This document shows positions 33,968-42,271 of a stretch of 64,000 nucleotides of DNA, in pieces. The stretch spans positions 1 through 64,000 of the forward strand of contig NZ_FNOW01000008.1 in NCBI RefSeq assembly GCF_900107145.1, written 5' to 3'. Source of the stretch: Allochromatium warmingii (GTDB taxonomy: Bacteria > Pseudomonadota > Gammaproteobacteria > Chromatiales > Chromatiaceae). A program made the position numbers and the translations under genes. The first letter of the stretch is position 1. Each line of letters starts with the position of its first letter. The notes under the pieces are model-generated. The model saw nothing but the letters and a program-made list of their open reading frames with translations, did not search any database and had not been told where the DNA came from.

Positions 33968-34984
33968 ATGCAAATCGGCATGATTGGCTTAGGGCGCATG
34001 GGCGCAAATATGGTACGGCGCTTGCTCCGCGCTGGGCATCAATGCGTTGTTTATAACCGCAATCCCGCCAAAGCACAGGCGCTGGTCGAGGCCGGAGCCA
34101 TCGCCATCAGCGATTTAGCCGCATTTCGGGCACAACTCACCGCGCCGCGTCATATCTGGTTGATGGTGCCCGCCGCCGCTGTGAGCGGTGTGATTGAGGA
34201 GCTGCTGCCACATCTCGACGCAGATGACACCCTGATCGACGGCGGCAATTCACATTATCAGGACGATCTGCGCCACGCCGAACGTCTGCGCTCGTTCGGT
34301 CTGCATCTAGTTGATTGCGGCACCAGCGGCGGTGTTTGGGGACTCGAACGCGGGTATTGCCTGATGATCGGCGGTGAAACGGCGGTTGTCGAACGACTCG
34401 ATCCGATCTTTGCCGCGCTCGCGCCCGGAGTCGGCAGCATCCCGCGCACCGCTGGACGCGCTGGCCCGCCGAGCCGCGCCGAACAGGGCTATCTACATTG
34501 CGGGCCGCATGGCGCGGGGCATTTTGTCAAAATGGTGCATAACGGCATCGAATATGCGCTGATGGGCGCGTATGCTGAGGGATTTAACCTGTTGCGCCAT
34601 GCCGGAAGCGGGCGCAGTGACCGTGCCCACGACGCCGAAACCGCCCCGCTCGCTCATCCCGAACACTATCAATATGATTTGCCGCTGGCCGATGTCGCCG
34701 AATTGTGGCGACGCGGCAGCGTCATCGCGTCGTGGTTGCTCGATCTCACGGCCAATGCGCTCCAAGAGGATGCGCAACTCAGTGCCTTCGGCGGGCGCGT
34801 TTCTGACTCCGGCGAAGGCCGTTGGACAGCTCTGGCCGCCATTGAAACCGGCACGCCCGCGCCGCTGCTGACGACGGCGCTCTATGAACGCTTCACTTCA
34901 CGCGGCGAAGGCGATTTCGCCAACCAACTGCTTTCGGCGATGCGCTACCAGTTTGGCGGACATCACGAACAACCACAGGATTGA
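33968..34984 (+). CDS. gnd: 6-phosphogluconate dehydrogenase, decarboxylating (YqeC/GndA-like short form)
   Basis: 338 residues, the short bacterial form. NAD(P) Rossmann motif IGMIGLGRMGANMVRRLL at the N-terminus, substrate-binding DGGNSHYQDD and the signature LVDCGTSGGVWGLERGYCLM near 115; catalytic lysine in GAGHFVKMVHNGIEYALM. Converts 6-phosphogluconate to ribulose 5-phosphate, feeding the pentose phosphate and Calvin cycles. Its stop overlaps the maf start (TGATG). Confidence 0.95.
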   Translation: MQIGMIGLGRMGANMVRRLLRAGHQCVVYNRNPAKAQALVEAGAIAISDLAAFRAQLTAPRHIWLMVPAAAVSGVIEELLPHLDADDTLIDGGNSHYQDDLRHAERLRSFGLHLVDCGTSGGVWGLERGYCLMIGGETAVVERLDPIFAALAPGVGSIPRTAGRAGPPSRAEQGYLHCGPHGAGHFVKMVHNGIEYALMGAYAEGFNLLRHAGSGRSDRAHDAETAPLAHPEHYQYDLPLADVAELWRRGSVIASWLLDLTANALQEDAQLSAFGGRVSDSGEGRWTALAAIETGTPAPLLTTALYERFTSRGEGDFANQLLSAMRYQFGGHHEQPQD

Positions 34985-35589
34985 TGGATATGATGCCAGC
35001 CGCGCCGCCGCTGATTCTCGCTTCTACTTCACCCTATCGGCGCGAGCTGCTCGAACGCCTCGGCTTGCCGTTCACCACTGTTGCGCCAGCGGTGGACGAA
35101 CACCGATTGCCCGACGAACCAGCAGCACAGCTTGTGCAACGGCTGGCTGAAGCCAAAGCCCGCGCTGTCGCCGTGAGCCATCCTGATGCGCTCATCATCG
35201 GTTCCGATCAAGTCGCCTGTCTCGATGATGCCATCCTCGGCAAGCCCGGCAATCGCGCCAACGCGCTGGCGCAACTCGAACGCGCTTCGGGGCGCTCGGT
35301 GCTGTTTCAAACTGGACTTTGTTTGCTCGATGCCCGCACTGGCCAGGCGCAAACGCTGGTTGAACCCTTCCGTGTTCATTTTCGCCCCCTCAGTCGCGCC
35401 CAAATCGTCGGCTATCTCGACCGCGAACGCCCCTACGATTGCGCCGGCAGTTTTAAATCAGAAGGACTCGGAATCGCCCTCTTTGCGCGGCTCGAAGGCG
35501 CTGATCCGACGGCGCTCATCGGACTGCCGCTGATTCGGCTCATCGCACTGCTGGAAGCAGCCGGACAGGATCCGCTCGGCAGCAGTTGA
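34984..35589 (+). CDS. Maf-like nucleotide pyrophosphatase (YceF type)
   Basis: 201 residues. N-terminal PLILASTSPYRRELLERLG is the Maf phosphate loop; SPYRRELL (with Tyr) is typical of the YceF branch, which hydrolyses 7-methyl-GTP, rather than the dTTP/UTP branch (SPRRxELL). IIGSDQVACLDDAILGKPG holds the catalytic Asp, and CAGSFKSEGLGIALF is conserved. Start at the ATG 34984-34986, coupled to gnd; an ATG at 34993-34995 is also possible. Confidence 0.92.
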   Translation: MDMMPAAPPLILASTSPYRRELLERLGLPFTTVAPAVDEHRLPDEPAAQLVQRLAEAKARAVAVSHPDALIIGSDQVACLDDAILGKPGNRANALAQLERASGRSVLFQTGLCLLDARTGQAQTLVEPFRVHFRPLSRAQIVGYLDRERPYDCAGSFKSEGLGIALFARLEGADPTALIGLPLIRLIALLEAAGQDPLGSS

Positions 35590-35709
35590 TCCCTTTTGAT
35601 CGCCCGCGTGCGCGAACGCCTTGCAAAACGCGAAGGTGTGCGCAAAACTTCAAGTTAAACATCACAGATCCGCGCTAGGATCAAGAAATTTCAAGGGGAA
35701 TTCTCAGCA

Positions 35710-37269
35710 ATGCGACCACGCGCCCAGAACGCCCGGCTCGTTTGGGCCTTAGCCATTGTCACCAGCCTCCTGCTCATGGCCGGTTGCGCGAGCAACGATC
35801 TTGAATCCCGTGATGCAGACGGCGAGCGCCACGCCCAGCGCGATTACGGCGATGCGCGGACATTTCCAGTGCCAACTGAAATTCAAGATAACGTCGATTT
35901 CTGGCGGCATGTTTATGGAATTTGGAGCCGCGATGAAGTGGCCATTCATGACAATGAACATCTGGGCGTGATTTATGAAGTCACGCGGATGCCCGGAATT
36001 GTGCAAAGCGGTTATAGCCAATCGCAAAGCGCCTGGATTAAAGAACGCGCCGAATACTATCGCGCACGGCTTGCCAGTTTAGAAGAGCGCGTGCGCTATA
36101 ACCAATCGCTGACAGCGCAAGATAAAGATCTGCTCAAAAAATTCAAGCATGTCGATGGCGTCAATGCGCTCTATGGTGCATCAGATCGCGTGCGTGTACA
36201 GCGCGGGGTGCGAGAGAAATTCCGGCGCGGCATGGAAATCAGCGGTCGCTATGACGAGATTTTCCGCGACATCATGCGCCGTCATGGTGTTCCAGAAGAT
36301 TTAGCCTTTTTGCCGCATGTTGAATCGTCCTTTCAAACCAATGCCCGTTCTAGCGTTGGTGCAGCCGGCATCTGGCAATTCATGCCGACAACGGCGCGGC
36401 AATATATGAGCGTCAATGACAAAATTGATGATCGCCTTGATCCTATTTTAGCCGCTGAAGCGGCAGCGCGGTATTTATCTGCCGCATATCGCCGTTTAGG
36501 AAGTTGGCCGCTGGCAATTACTTCCTATAATCATGGTCAAGGCGGCATGGCGAATGCTAAATCCCAGCATGGCGATCATATTGGGCGCATTGTTAAGAAT
36601 TATAAAGGCGCGACCTTTGGTTTTGATTCGCGCAATTTCTATTCCTCATTTATGGCAGCGCGTGAAGTGGCCAGTCATGCCTCGCGCTATTTCCCCGATG
36701 GCGTGCGCTATGAACAACCGTGGCGACATGATCGCATCGCTTTAGAGCAGAGTCTGCCCGCTGATTATCTCGCCCAGCATTACGGCACCTCAGCGCGGCG
36801 GCTCGCGGAATTAAATCTGCATTGGCGTGATTCGGTTATTAACGGCAAGAGCTTATTGCCAGCCGGAACGACGATCTGGTTGCCAGCCGGCACGACTCGC
36901 CGCATTGCCAGCCAGCCACCGCCCTACAGTCGTCCAGTGGCTATTGCGCGGGCTGAACCGCCGCGTGTAGCGGCGACGGCGGTGGCTAAAGCTGTGCCGA
37001 CGGCCAAACCTACGACCCCAAAAGCTGAACCTGCTGTGAAAACCGTCAACGCACCCAAAAAAGCGCCGGTGGTGGCGAGTGCTGCGAAATCGGACACCAC
37101 ACGGTCAGCTAAACAACCGACGCGCTATCATGTTGTCCAACCGCAAGAGACGCTCTATCGGGTCGCAGTGCAGAACGGCATTTCGGTTGAGCAACTGCGC
37201 AAGCTGAACAAAATGCAGCCCGACGATAACAACATTCGCCCCGGTCAAAAGCTCATCGTTGGTTTGTGA
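35710..37269 (+). CDS. mltD: Membrane-bound lytic murein transglycosylase D-like
   Basis: 519 residues. Lipoprotein signal LLMAGCASND (Cys near 26). SLT domain about residues 190-330, with catalytic Glu in LPHVESSFQTNARSSVGAAG near 205 and IWQFMPTTARQYM; AITSYNHGQGGM is the conserved third motif. A degenerate LysM-like repeat lies near 350-395 and a clear C-terminal LysM (YHVVQPQETLYRVAVQNG to the end) binds peptidoglycan. The linker (about 400-470) is Ala/Pro/Lys-rich. Cleaves glycan strands to anhydromuropeptides. Confidence 0.94.
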   Translation: MRPRAQNARLVWALAIVTSLLLMAGCASNDLESRDADGERHAQRDYGDARTFPVPTEIQDNVDFWRHVYGIWSRDEVAIHDNEHLGVIYEVTRMPGIVQSGYSQSQSAWIKERAEYYRARLASLEERVRYNQSLTAQDKDLLKKFKHVDGVNALYGASDRVRVQRGVREKFRRGMEISGRYDEIFRDIMRRHGVPEDLAFLPHVESSFQTNARSSVGAAGIWQFMPTTARQYMSVNDKIDDRLDPILAAEAAARYLSAAYRRLGSWPLAITSYNHGQGGMANAKSQHGDHIGRIVKNYKGATFGFDSRNFYSSFMAAREVASHASRYFPDGVRYEQPWRHDRIALEQSLPADYLAQHYGTSARRLAELNLHWRDSVINGKSLLPAGTTIWLPAGTTRRIASQPPPYSRPVAIARAEPPRVAATAVAKAVPTAKPTTPKAEPAVKTVNAPKKAPVVASAAKSDTTRSAKQPTRYHVVQPQETLYRVAVQNGISVEQLRKLNKMQPDDNNIRPGQKLIVGL

Positions 37270-37373
37270 GCGCCTACCATCCTATTGAGATGTGCGGTGC
37301 ATGATGCGCCGCCGCCTCACGTCTGCATCGCAGCTCACACCGCGTCACTCGGCTCCAAATCATTGGCGCAAAT

Positions 37374-37389
37374 TGTGAACTCGATCACA
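37374..37389 (+). promoter_or_regulatory. CRP-like binding site upstream of cpdA
   Basis: TGTGA-ACTCGA-TCACA exactly matches the CRP/Vfr consensus TGTGA-N6-TCACA. It lies 197 bases before the cpdA start codon. Confidence 0.7.
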
Positions 37390-37424
37390 GATTTCGCAGT
37401 TGATCGCCGATTTTTTGGCGAAGT

Positions 37425-37440
37425 TGTGAACACGTTCATT
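37425..37440 (+). promoter_or_regulatory. Second, degenerate CRP-like site
   Basis: TGTGA-ACACGT-TCATT: the left half-site is perfect and the right half matches three of five bases. It starts 51 bases (about five helical turns) after the first site, so both would face the same side of the DNA. Confidence 0.4.
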
Positions 37441-37585
37441 ACATGCGCCACACCGAAGCGGTATACATGGCCGACCTGCACTGAGGCCAAACATGCCCCA
37501 TCATCCACAGCTTTTTAGGCGTTCACGGTGCGCTATGCGTCCCACCATTCCGCGCCCGTTTCAGGTCAATGCTGAGGACTCTGCG

Positions 37586-38371
37586 ATGCCGCTGCGTCTT
37601 ATCCAACTTTCGGATCTGCATCTGTTCGGCGATCCCAGCGCGACCCTGCTGGGCATCACCACCCGTCAGAGTTTTGAGGCGGTATTGAGCTTGGCGCTGG
37701 CCCAGCCCGATCCCCCGCAGGCGCTGATTTTAAGCGGCGATCTGGTGCAAGATGCCAGCGCGGCTGGATACCGTTATCTGCGCGAGCGCCTCAAACGCAC
37801 CGAGATTCCGCACTATTGCATTGCTGGGAATCACGATCTTCCGGCGTTACTGACCGAACACCTGGGTGCGGCGGGATTAGGCGCAGTTGCACTGCGCCGA
37901 CTGGCGGGCTGGAACCTGATTTTTCTCGATTCGAGCGCCGCCGAACAGGTCAGCGGCGTTTTGACGCCGACTCAGCTTGAGCAACTCGCCGCACTCTTAG
38001 CCGCTGAAACCGCTCCGGCGCTGATTTGTCTGCATCATCATCCACTCAGTATCGGCAGTACGTGGATGGATCAAATCGGCGTTAGCAATGGCGCGGCGCT
38101 GCTCGCGTTATGTGAGCGGCATCCGCAAGTCAAGGCGGTGCTGTTTGGGCATGTGCATCAAGCCTTTGCCGAGCAGCGCGGGAGCTGCTGGTTTCTCGGT
38201 GCGCCGGCGACCTGTTTTCAATTCAAACCGCGTAGCGTCAACTTTGCCCTTGACGACCAACCGCCCGGCTACCGTGAACTCACGCTCTATCCAGACGGTC
38301 AAGTGCGCACGCGCATTGTCCGCTTGAGCGCGTATGCTGAAATCCCGCTGCCGCAGGCCGGTGGATATTGA
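37586..38371 (+). CDS. cpdA: 3',5'-cyclic-AMP phosphodiesterase CpdA-like
   Basis: 261 residues, class III cAMP phosphodiesterase/calcineurin-like fold. Dinuclear metal motifs: QLSDLHLFGD, LILSGDLVQD, CIAGNHDLPA, LICLHHHPLSIGSTWMD (the family-specific MD) and LFGHVHQAF. Lowers cAMP and so CRP activity. Start at 37586-37588, because GAGG lies 8 bases upstream; a longer frame to 37493 is not CpdA-like. CRP-like sites upstream suggest feedback control. Confidence 0.92.
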   Translation: MPLRLIQLSDLHLFGDPSATLLGITTRQSFEAVLSLALAQPDPPQALILSGDLVQDASAAGYRYLRERLKRTEIPHYCIAGNHDLPALLTEHLGAAGLGAVALRRLAGWNLIFLDSSAAEQVSGVLTPTQLEQLAALLAAETAPALICLHHHPLSIGSTWMDQIGVSNGAALLALCERHPQVKAVLFGHVHQAFAEQRGSCWFLGAPATCFQFKPRSVNFALDDQPPGYRELTLYPDGQVRTRIVRLSAYAEIPLPQAGGY

Positions 38372-39055
<684 letters not shown>

Positions 39056-39082
39056 CATCGGGAACATCGGGCGGCATGGCGC

Positions 39083-39655
39083 TCACTCCGAGCGCGACGC
39101 CCGGCGCTCGGCCAGTGCCTTGCGGCTCCAAATCCAAACATACTGCGCCCCGCTCACCACCACCGTAAACAAACAACCCCAGATTAAAGCCGTAATCAAC
39201 TCCTCGGGGAGCGGCAGCCAGCCCGCGTTGAGAATCACCAGCACGACGAGCAAAATTTGCAACGCTGTGTTGATCTTGCTCATCAAAATCGGCGCGGCCT
39301 CAACCTCAGCGATGCGATAGTTATAGAGCAACGCGCCGCTGACGATTAACAGATCGCGGAAAATCACCGCCAGCGCCAGCCATAATGGGATGAGATCGTG
39401 TGCGCCCAACACCAAAAAACAGCACACCAGCAGCGTTTTATCGGCCAGCGGATCGAGCAGACCGCCGAGGCGACTTTGCCAGCCGTAATGCTTGGCTAAA
39501 AAGCCATCGAGACCATCGGAAATCCCCGCCGCTGCAAACAGCACCAACGCCCAGCCAAATTCATGCACCACCAGCAGATAGACCACCGGAATGACGGCAA
39601 TCAATCGCAAGATGCTGATAATATTCGGAATATCACTGGGTTTAAGGACGCTCAT
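39083..39655 (-). CDS. pgsA: CDP-alcohol phosphatidyltransferase (PgsA-like)
   Basis: 190 residues, five or six membrane helices. The CDP-alcohol transferase motif reads ISDGLDGFLAKHYGWQ, then SRLGGLLDPLADK, matching D-x2-D-G-x2-A-x8-G-x3-D-x3-D with the usual aspartates. Makes phosphatidylglycerol phosphate or cardiolipin precursors. It starts NIISILRLIAVIPVVYLLV. Which alcohol it uses cannot be told from sequence; PgsA is the default call. Confidence 0.88.
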   Translation of the reverse strand: MSVLKPSDIPNIISILRLIAVIPVVYLLVVHEFGWALVLFAAAGISDGLDGFLAKHYGWQSRLGGLLDPLADKTLLVCCFLVLGAHDLIPLWLALAVIFRDLLIVSGALLYNYRIAEVEAAPILMSKINTALQILLVVLVILNAGWLPLPEELITALIWGCLFTVVVSGAQYVWIWSRKALAERRASRSE

Positions 39656-39777
39656 CGACCAATTTCAGCTACTTTTATTGCAGGATGTGCGTAACGCTAA
39701 CACAACAGTGCCGTCATACTGGGGCTGTATTGAGTAATTCGGTTATTTCACCTAACTGTTTCGCAGCCCCAAAACGC

Positions 39778-39814
39778 AAACGGCACCGATAGCTTGTGCT
39801 ATCAGTGCCGTTTT
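39778..39814 (-). terminator. Strong hairpin terminator after the antenna genes
   Basis: Stem of 16 bp (AAACGGCACCGATAGC at 39778-39793 with its complement at 39798-39813, one G-T pair) and a 4-base loop. On the minus strand it is followed by TTTGCGTTTT. Such hairpins also stabilise puf/puc mRNAs. Confidence 0.8.
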
Positions 39815-39872
39815 GACCTGCTCTCGACCGGCCGCTCGCCGGGGCGATGGGAACCGTCGAGACGCGGGCGTC

Positions 39873-40031
39873 TTATTGCCAGCCGAGACCGACTGCGAAG
39901 ACAACCGCGTGGACGGCGATAGCCAGCACCAGCAGTGCATAGAAAATGGGCATCAGCCAAGTTGACGGATTGACAACCAGCCAGATCTTCCAATCGTCTT
40001 CAGGATTACGCGGCTTTGCGACGTTGCTCAT
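39873..40031 (-). CDS. pucA: Light-harvesting complex alpha chain
   Basis: 52 residues, too short for most ORF finders. The N-terminal segment [17 protein letters not shown] lies at the cytoplasmic face, a single membrane helix follows ([20 protein letters not shown]), and His41 in AVHAV is the bacteriochlorophyll ligand. It ends LGWQ. The KIWLVVNP start and short C-terminus fit the peripheral (LH2-type) antenna more than LH1, but the distinction is not certain. It lies 36 bases after the beta gene in the usual beta-alpha order. Confidence 0.93.
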   Translation of the reverse strand: MSNVAKPRNPEDDWKIWLVVNPSTWLMPIFYALLVLAIAVHAVVFAVGLGWQ

Positions 40032-40067
40032 TGCATTGACCTCTGTACAGAAGGTTATAAGACTGGT

Positions 40068-40313
40068 TTACCACCAAGGATTGGCGGCAATCACGAACAG
40101 GTGAGCCAGAGCGGCCAGACCGACGAATGCGGTGTAGGTCACTTTGAACTGCTCGTGGAATTCTTTGGCTTGCTGTTCGGTCAGACCGGAAAGACTGGAC
40201 ATGGACTGAGTCTCCATTGTGGGTTTGGCGCTGCTGTTAGAGCTGCTGTTGCTGGTGCCGACAACTTTGGCCGGGTTAGCGACTGGGGCAGCCGGTTTTT
40301 TTTGTTCAGCCAC
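40068..40313 (-). CDS. pucB: Light-harvesting complex beta chain, long N-terminus
   Basis: The last 44 residues are a complete antenna beta chain: SGLTEQQAKEFHEQFKVTYT, then a membrane helix with the bacteriochlorophyll His in LAALAHLFVIAANPWW. The frame is open upstream to a GTG (40311-40313, GGAG about 11 bases before it), giving 81 residues that start MAEQKKPAAPVANPAK followed by a Ser/Asn-rich stretch. An internal ATG at 40200-40202 has a better-spaced GGAG (9 bases) and would give the usual 44-residue chain. MAEQ is a common start of beta chains, so I list the long form, but the start is open. Confidence 0.9.
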   Translation of the reverse strand: MAEQKKPAAPVANPAKVVGTSNSSSNSSAKPTMETQSMSSLSGLTEQQAKEFHEQFKVTYTAFVGLAALAHLFVIAANPWW

Positions 40314-40427
40314 TGCGTTGATAACTCCGAAAGAAATACTTTTATGTCTGCTAATGCTTGTTTATCAGCACGCTGTTCACACGCATCAGCGTGTGCACAT
40401 GGCTCAAGGATTCCGCTGTACGACAGG

Positions 40428-40471
40428 TGTCATCTTAGCTTGACACCATCTAATGTCAATAGAAATTTACA
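40428..40471 (-). promoter_or_regulatory. Antenna promoter with two tandem PpsR/CrtJ-type boxes
   Basis: TGT-N12-ACA at 40428-40445 and again at 40454-40471, separated by 8 bases. On the minus strand a sigma-70-like -35 TTGACA (40459-40454) and -10 TAAGAT (40437-40432), 16 bases apart, overlap the two boxes. A bound repressor would block polymerase. Expected transcription start near 40425, about 112 bases before the GTG. Confidence 0.75.
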
Positions 40472-40476
40472 AAAAT

Positions 40477-41124
40477 TCAGCGAATCCCCAACAGCTTGTG
40501 TGTTTGCAGGCTCAAGCGCCAGCGCGGATGCGCGAGACAATAGTCAAGCGCAAGTTGGGTGTGCGCCGCGTGTTGTGGTCCGTCGCAGGGTTGCAGCCAA
40601 AACTGCCGAAAATCTAGCGCGGCGAATGATGTCGGATCGAGTCCAGCTTGCGGATAAACCAGCTTGAGTTCATCGCCCGCTGTCACGCGCAGCGGCGCAC
40701 CCGCTTTGGGGCTGACGCAGATCCAATCAAGCTGCAAATCAGACCGAATCGGGCGGGTGCCGTTGGTCTCGACCGCGACCGTGAAGCCGTGCCGATGCAG
40801 CGCGTCAATCAGCGGCGCATCGAGTTGTAGCAGCGGCTCGCCGCCGGTACAGACAACATAAGGTTGACCGCTGGTATCGGCTCCAGCCGTCCACAGTGCC
40901 CAGAGTCGGTCTGCTAGGGCGGCGGCGCTGGCATAGCGTCCACCATCGCTGCCATCAGTGCCGCGAAAATCGGTATCGCAGAATGGACACCGTGCGCGGG
41001 CACGATCCTGTTCACGACCTGACCAAAGGTTGCAGCCGCTGAAGCGACAAAACACCGCTGCCCGACCGCTCTGTGCACCTTCACCTTGCAGGCTGTAAAA
41101 GCATTCTTTGATCCAATAGGCCAT
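40477..41124 (-). CDS. queE: 7-carboxy-7-deazaguanine synthase
   Basis: 215 residues, radical SAM enzyme converting carboxytetrahydropterin to 7-carboxy-7-deazaguanine. CFYSLQGEGAQSGRAAVFCR and FSGCNLWSG begin the core; the cluster-binding loop is expanded and ends CPFCDTDF, as in QueE's atypical cluster loop. VVCTGGEPLLQLD and VAVETNGTRPI are conserved. Start at 41122-41124 (MAYWIKECFYSLQGEG); an ATG 21 bases earlier is possible. Last gene of a queC-PTPS-queE unit. Confidence 0.94.
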   Translation of the reverse strand: MAYWIKECFYSLQGEGAQSGRAAVFCRFSGCNLWSGREQDRARARCPFCDTDFRGTDGSDGGRYASAAALADRLWALWTAGADTSGQPYVVCTGGEPLLQLDAPLIDALHRHGFTVAVETNGTRPIRSDLQLDWICVSPKAGAPLRVTAGDELKLVYPQAGLDPTSFAALDFRQFWLQPCDGPQHAAHTQLALDYCLAHPRWRLSLQTHKLLGIR

Positions 41125-41165
41125 AGCGCGTCTATCTGCTTGCATGTAGGTGTAGGCGCTGGCGC

Positions 41166-42260
41166 TCAGGTCGGCAGCGCCGGGCCGAGTTCCCCCCAAC
41201 ACAGTGCGGCCCCACAGCCGGGGGTTGGGTGTAGGTCGATGCGATCCAGCTCGGGCAGTTCGGCGCCGATGCGCTCGCGGATCCAACGGGTTAGACTCGC
41301 GGGATCGGCGCTGGTGAGTCCGTCGAGCGCGTCGAGCGGATGATGATCGAGCCGTTTGTAGAGCGGTTGGAACAGCCGTTTGACATCGCCGTAATCGACT
41401 GTCCAGCCGAGCACCTGATCGAGCGGCGCAGTCAGATGCAGGCGCAATAAATAGCTGTGACCATGCAGCCGCCGCCGCGTATCACCCTCGGGCGCGTGCG
41501 CCAATCGCAGTGCGGCCTCGAAGTGTTGCTCTTTCCAGATGCGATAGTGCTGGCCGTCGAAATGACAACCGGCTGTCGCCGTCTCGTACACGGTCACCCA
41601 AGACAGCGCCGCCAGTTCAGGTTTTAATCGCGTCCAAATCCATCGCGCCAGCAGTTCGCTGGTCGGATTCTCCAATCCGGCGATGTCATTCAAGCAGATC
41701 TGATGCAATGCCTCATGCAGCGGTGCCCAGAGCGCGGCGAGGCGGTCGCAATCAAGGCCCATATCCTGCCCAGCGACATCCTGATTGGCATGGACAATAA
41801 CCTCAAACCCGTGACCGTGCATCCGCCCGCAGGGATGTCCAGCAGGGACATTCGGCAGGCGATGCGCGGATTCAAAGCGAAAGCGCCGCCAGAGATGAAT
41901 CTGCTCTTGACCATCCAGATCTGCGCCCTGATCGCGGGTGCTCTGAATGCCGATGGAGGCAATGCCGGGCACGGCAAGCCGCTCGCGTACCCAGCGGGCG
42001 AGGTTTTCATCCGTCGGGATCGGCAACAGCGTGTTGAGGTCTTGATAATCCAGCGGCGCGATGCACGCGGCGAGCGCCTCGCGGAGCGCGTCGGTTTCAG
42101 CGCCGGCAAAGCTGGCCCAGTCAGCGGGCAGTGCGGCCCGGACTCGCGCCACAAAGCCGTGTCCATGTCGCCGCCGACCGCGATGGCCGTCGGGCAGACT
42201 GGCGACCTGACGCGCTGCTTCAAAGGGAACAGCGGCGAGATAAAATAAGTGCGTATTCAT
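41166..42260 (-). CDS. Triple-domain 6-pyruvoyl-tetrahydropterin synthase-like protein (QueD role)
   Basis: 364 residues made of three PTPS/QueD-type domains (about 2-113, 119-240, 241-355), where QueD has one (about 120). Each keeps the HGH zinc motif (32-34, 148-150, 266-268). Only domain 2 has the first zinc His (FESAHRLP, His133), the catalytic Cys (GHPCGRMHGH, Cys144) and the pterin-anchoring Glu (TVYETATAG, Glu226). Domain 2 lacks the Asp-His pair (LHQICLND instead of LDHxxLN), which domain 3 supplies (RLDHHPLD, 305-306). It sits between queC and queE, so it should make 6-carboxytetrahydropterin. A GTG at 42275, overlapping the queC stop, is an alternative start. Confidence 0.9.
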   Translation of the reverse strand: MNTHLFYLAAVPFEAARQVASLPDGHRGRRRHGHGFVARVRAALPADWASFAGAETDALREALAACIAPLDYQDLNTLLPIPTDENLARWVRERLAVPGIASIGIQSTRDQGADLDGQEQIHLWRRFRFESAHRLPNVPAGHPCGRMHGHGFEVIVHANQDVAGQDMGLDCDRLAALWAPLHEALHQICLNDIAGLENPTSELLARWIWTRLKPELAALSWVTVYETATAGCHFDGQHYRIWKEQHFEAALRLAHAPEGDTRRRLHGHSYLLRLHLTAPLDQVLGWTVDYGDVKRLFQPLYKRLDHHPLDALDGLTSADPASLTRWIRERIGAELPELDRIDLHPTPGCGAALCWGELGPALPT

Positions 42261-42271
42261 GATGTTAGCTA

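Larger units (their letters stand above)
37270..37585. other. mltD-cpdA spacer
   Basis: 316 bases with no gene. It contains one perfect CRP-like palindrome and one degenerate copy (described separately) and presumably the cpdA promoter. Confidence 0.6.

Noticed and set aside
39721-39770. GGGGCTG...CAGCCCC inverted repeat downstream of the antenna terminator
   Set aside because: Arms of 7 bp are separated by more than 35 bases and lack a T-run; too weak to call a terminator or structured RNA.
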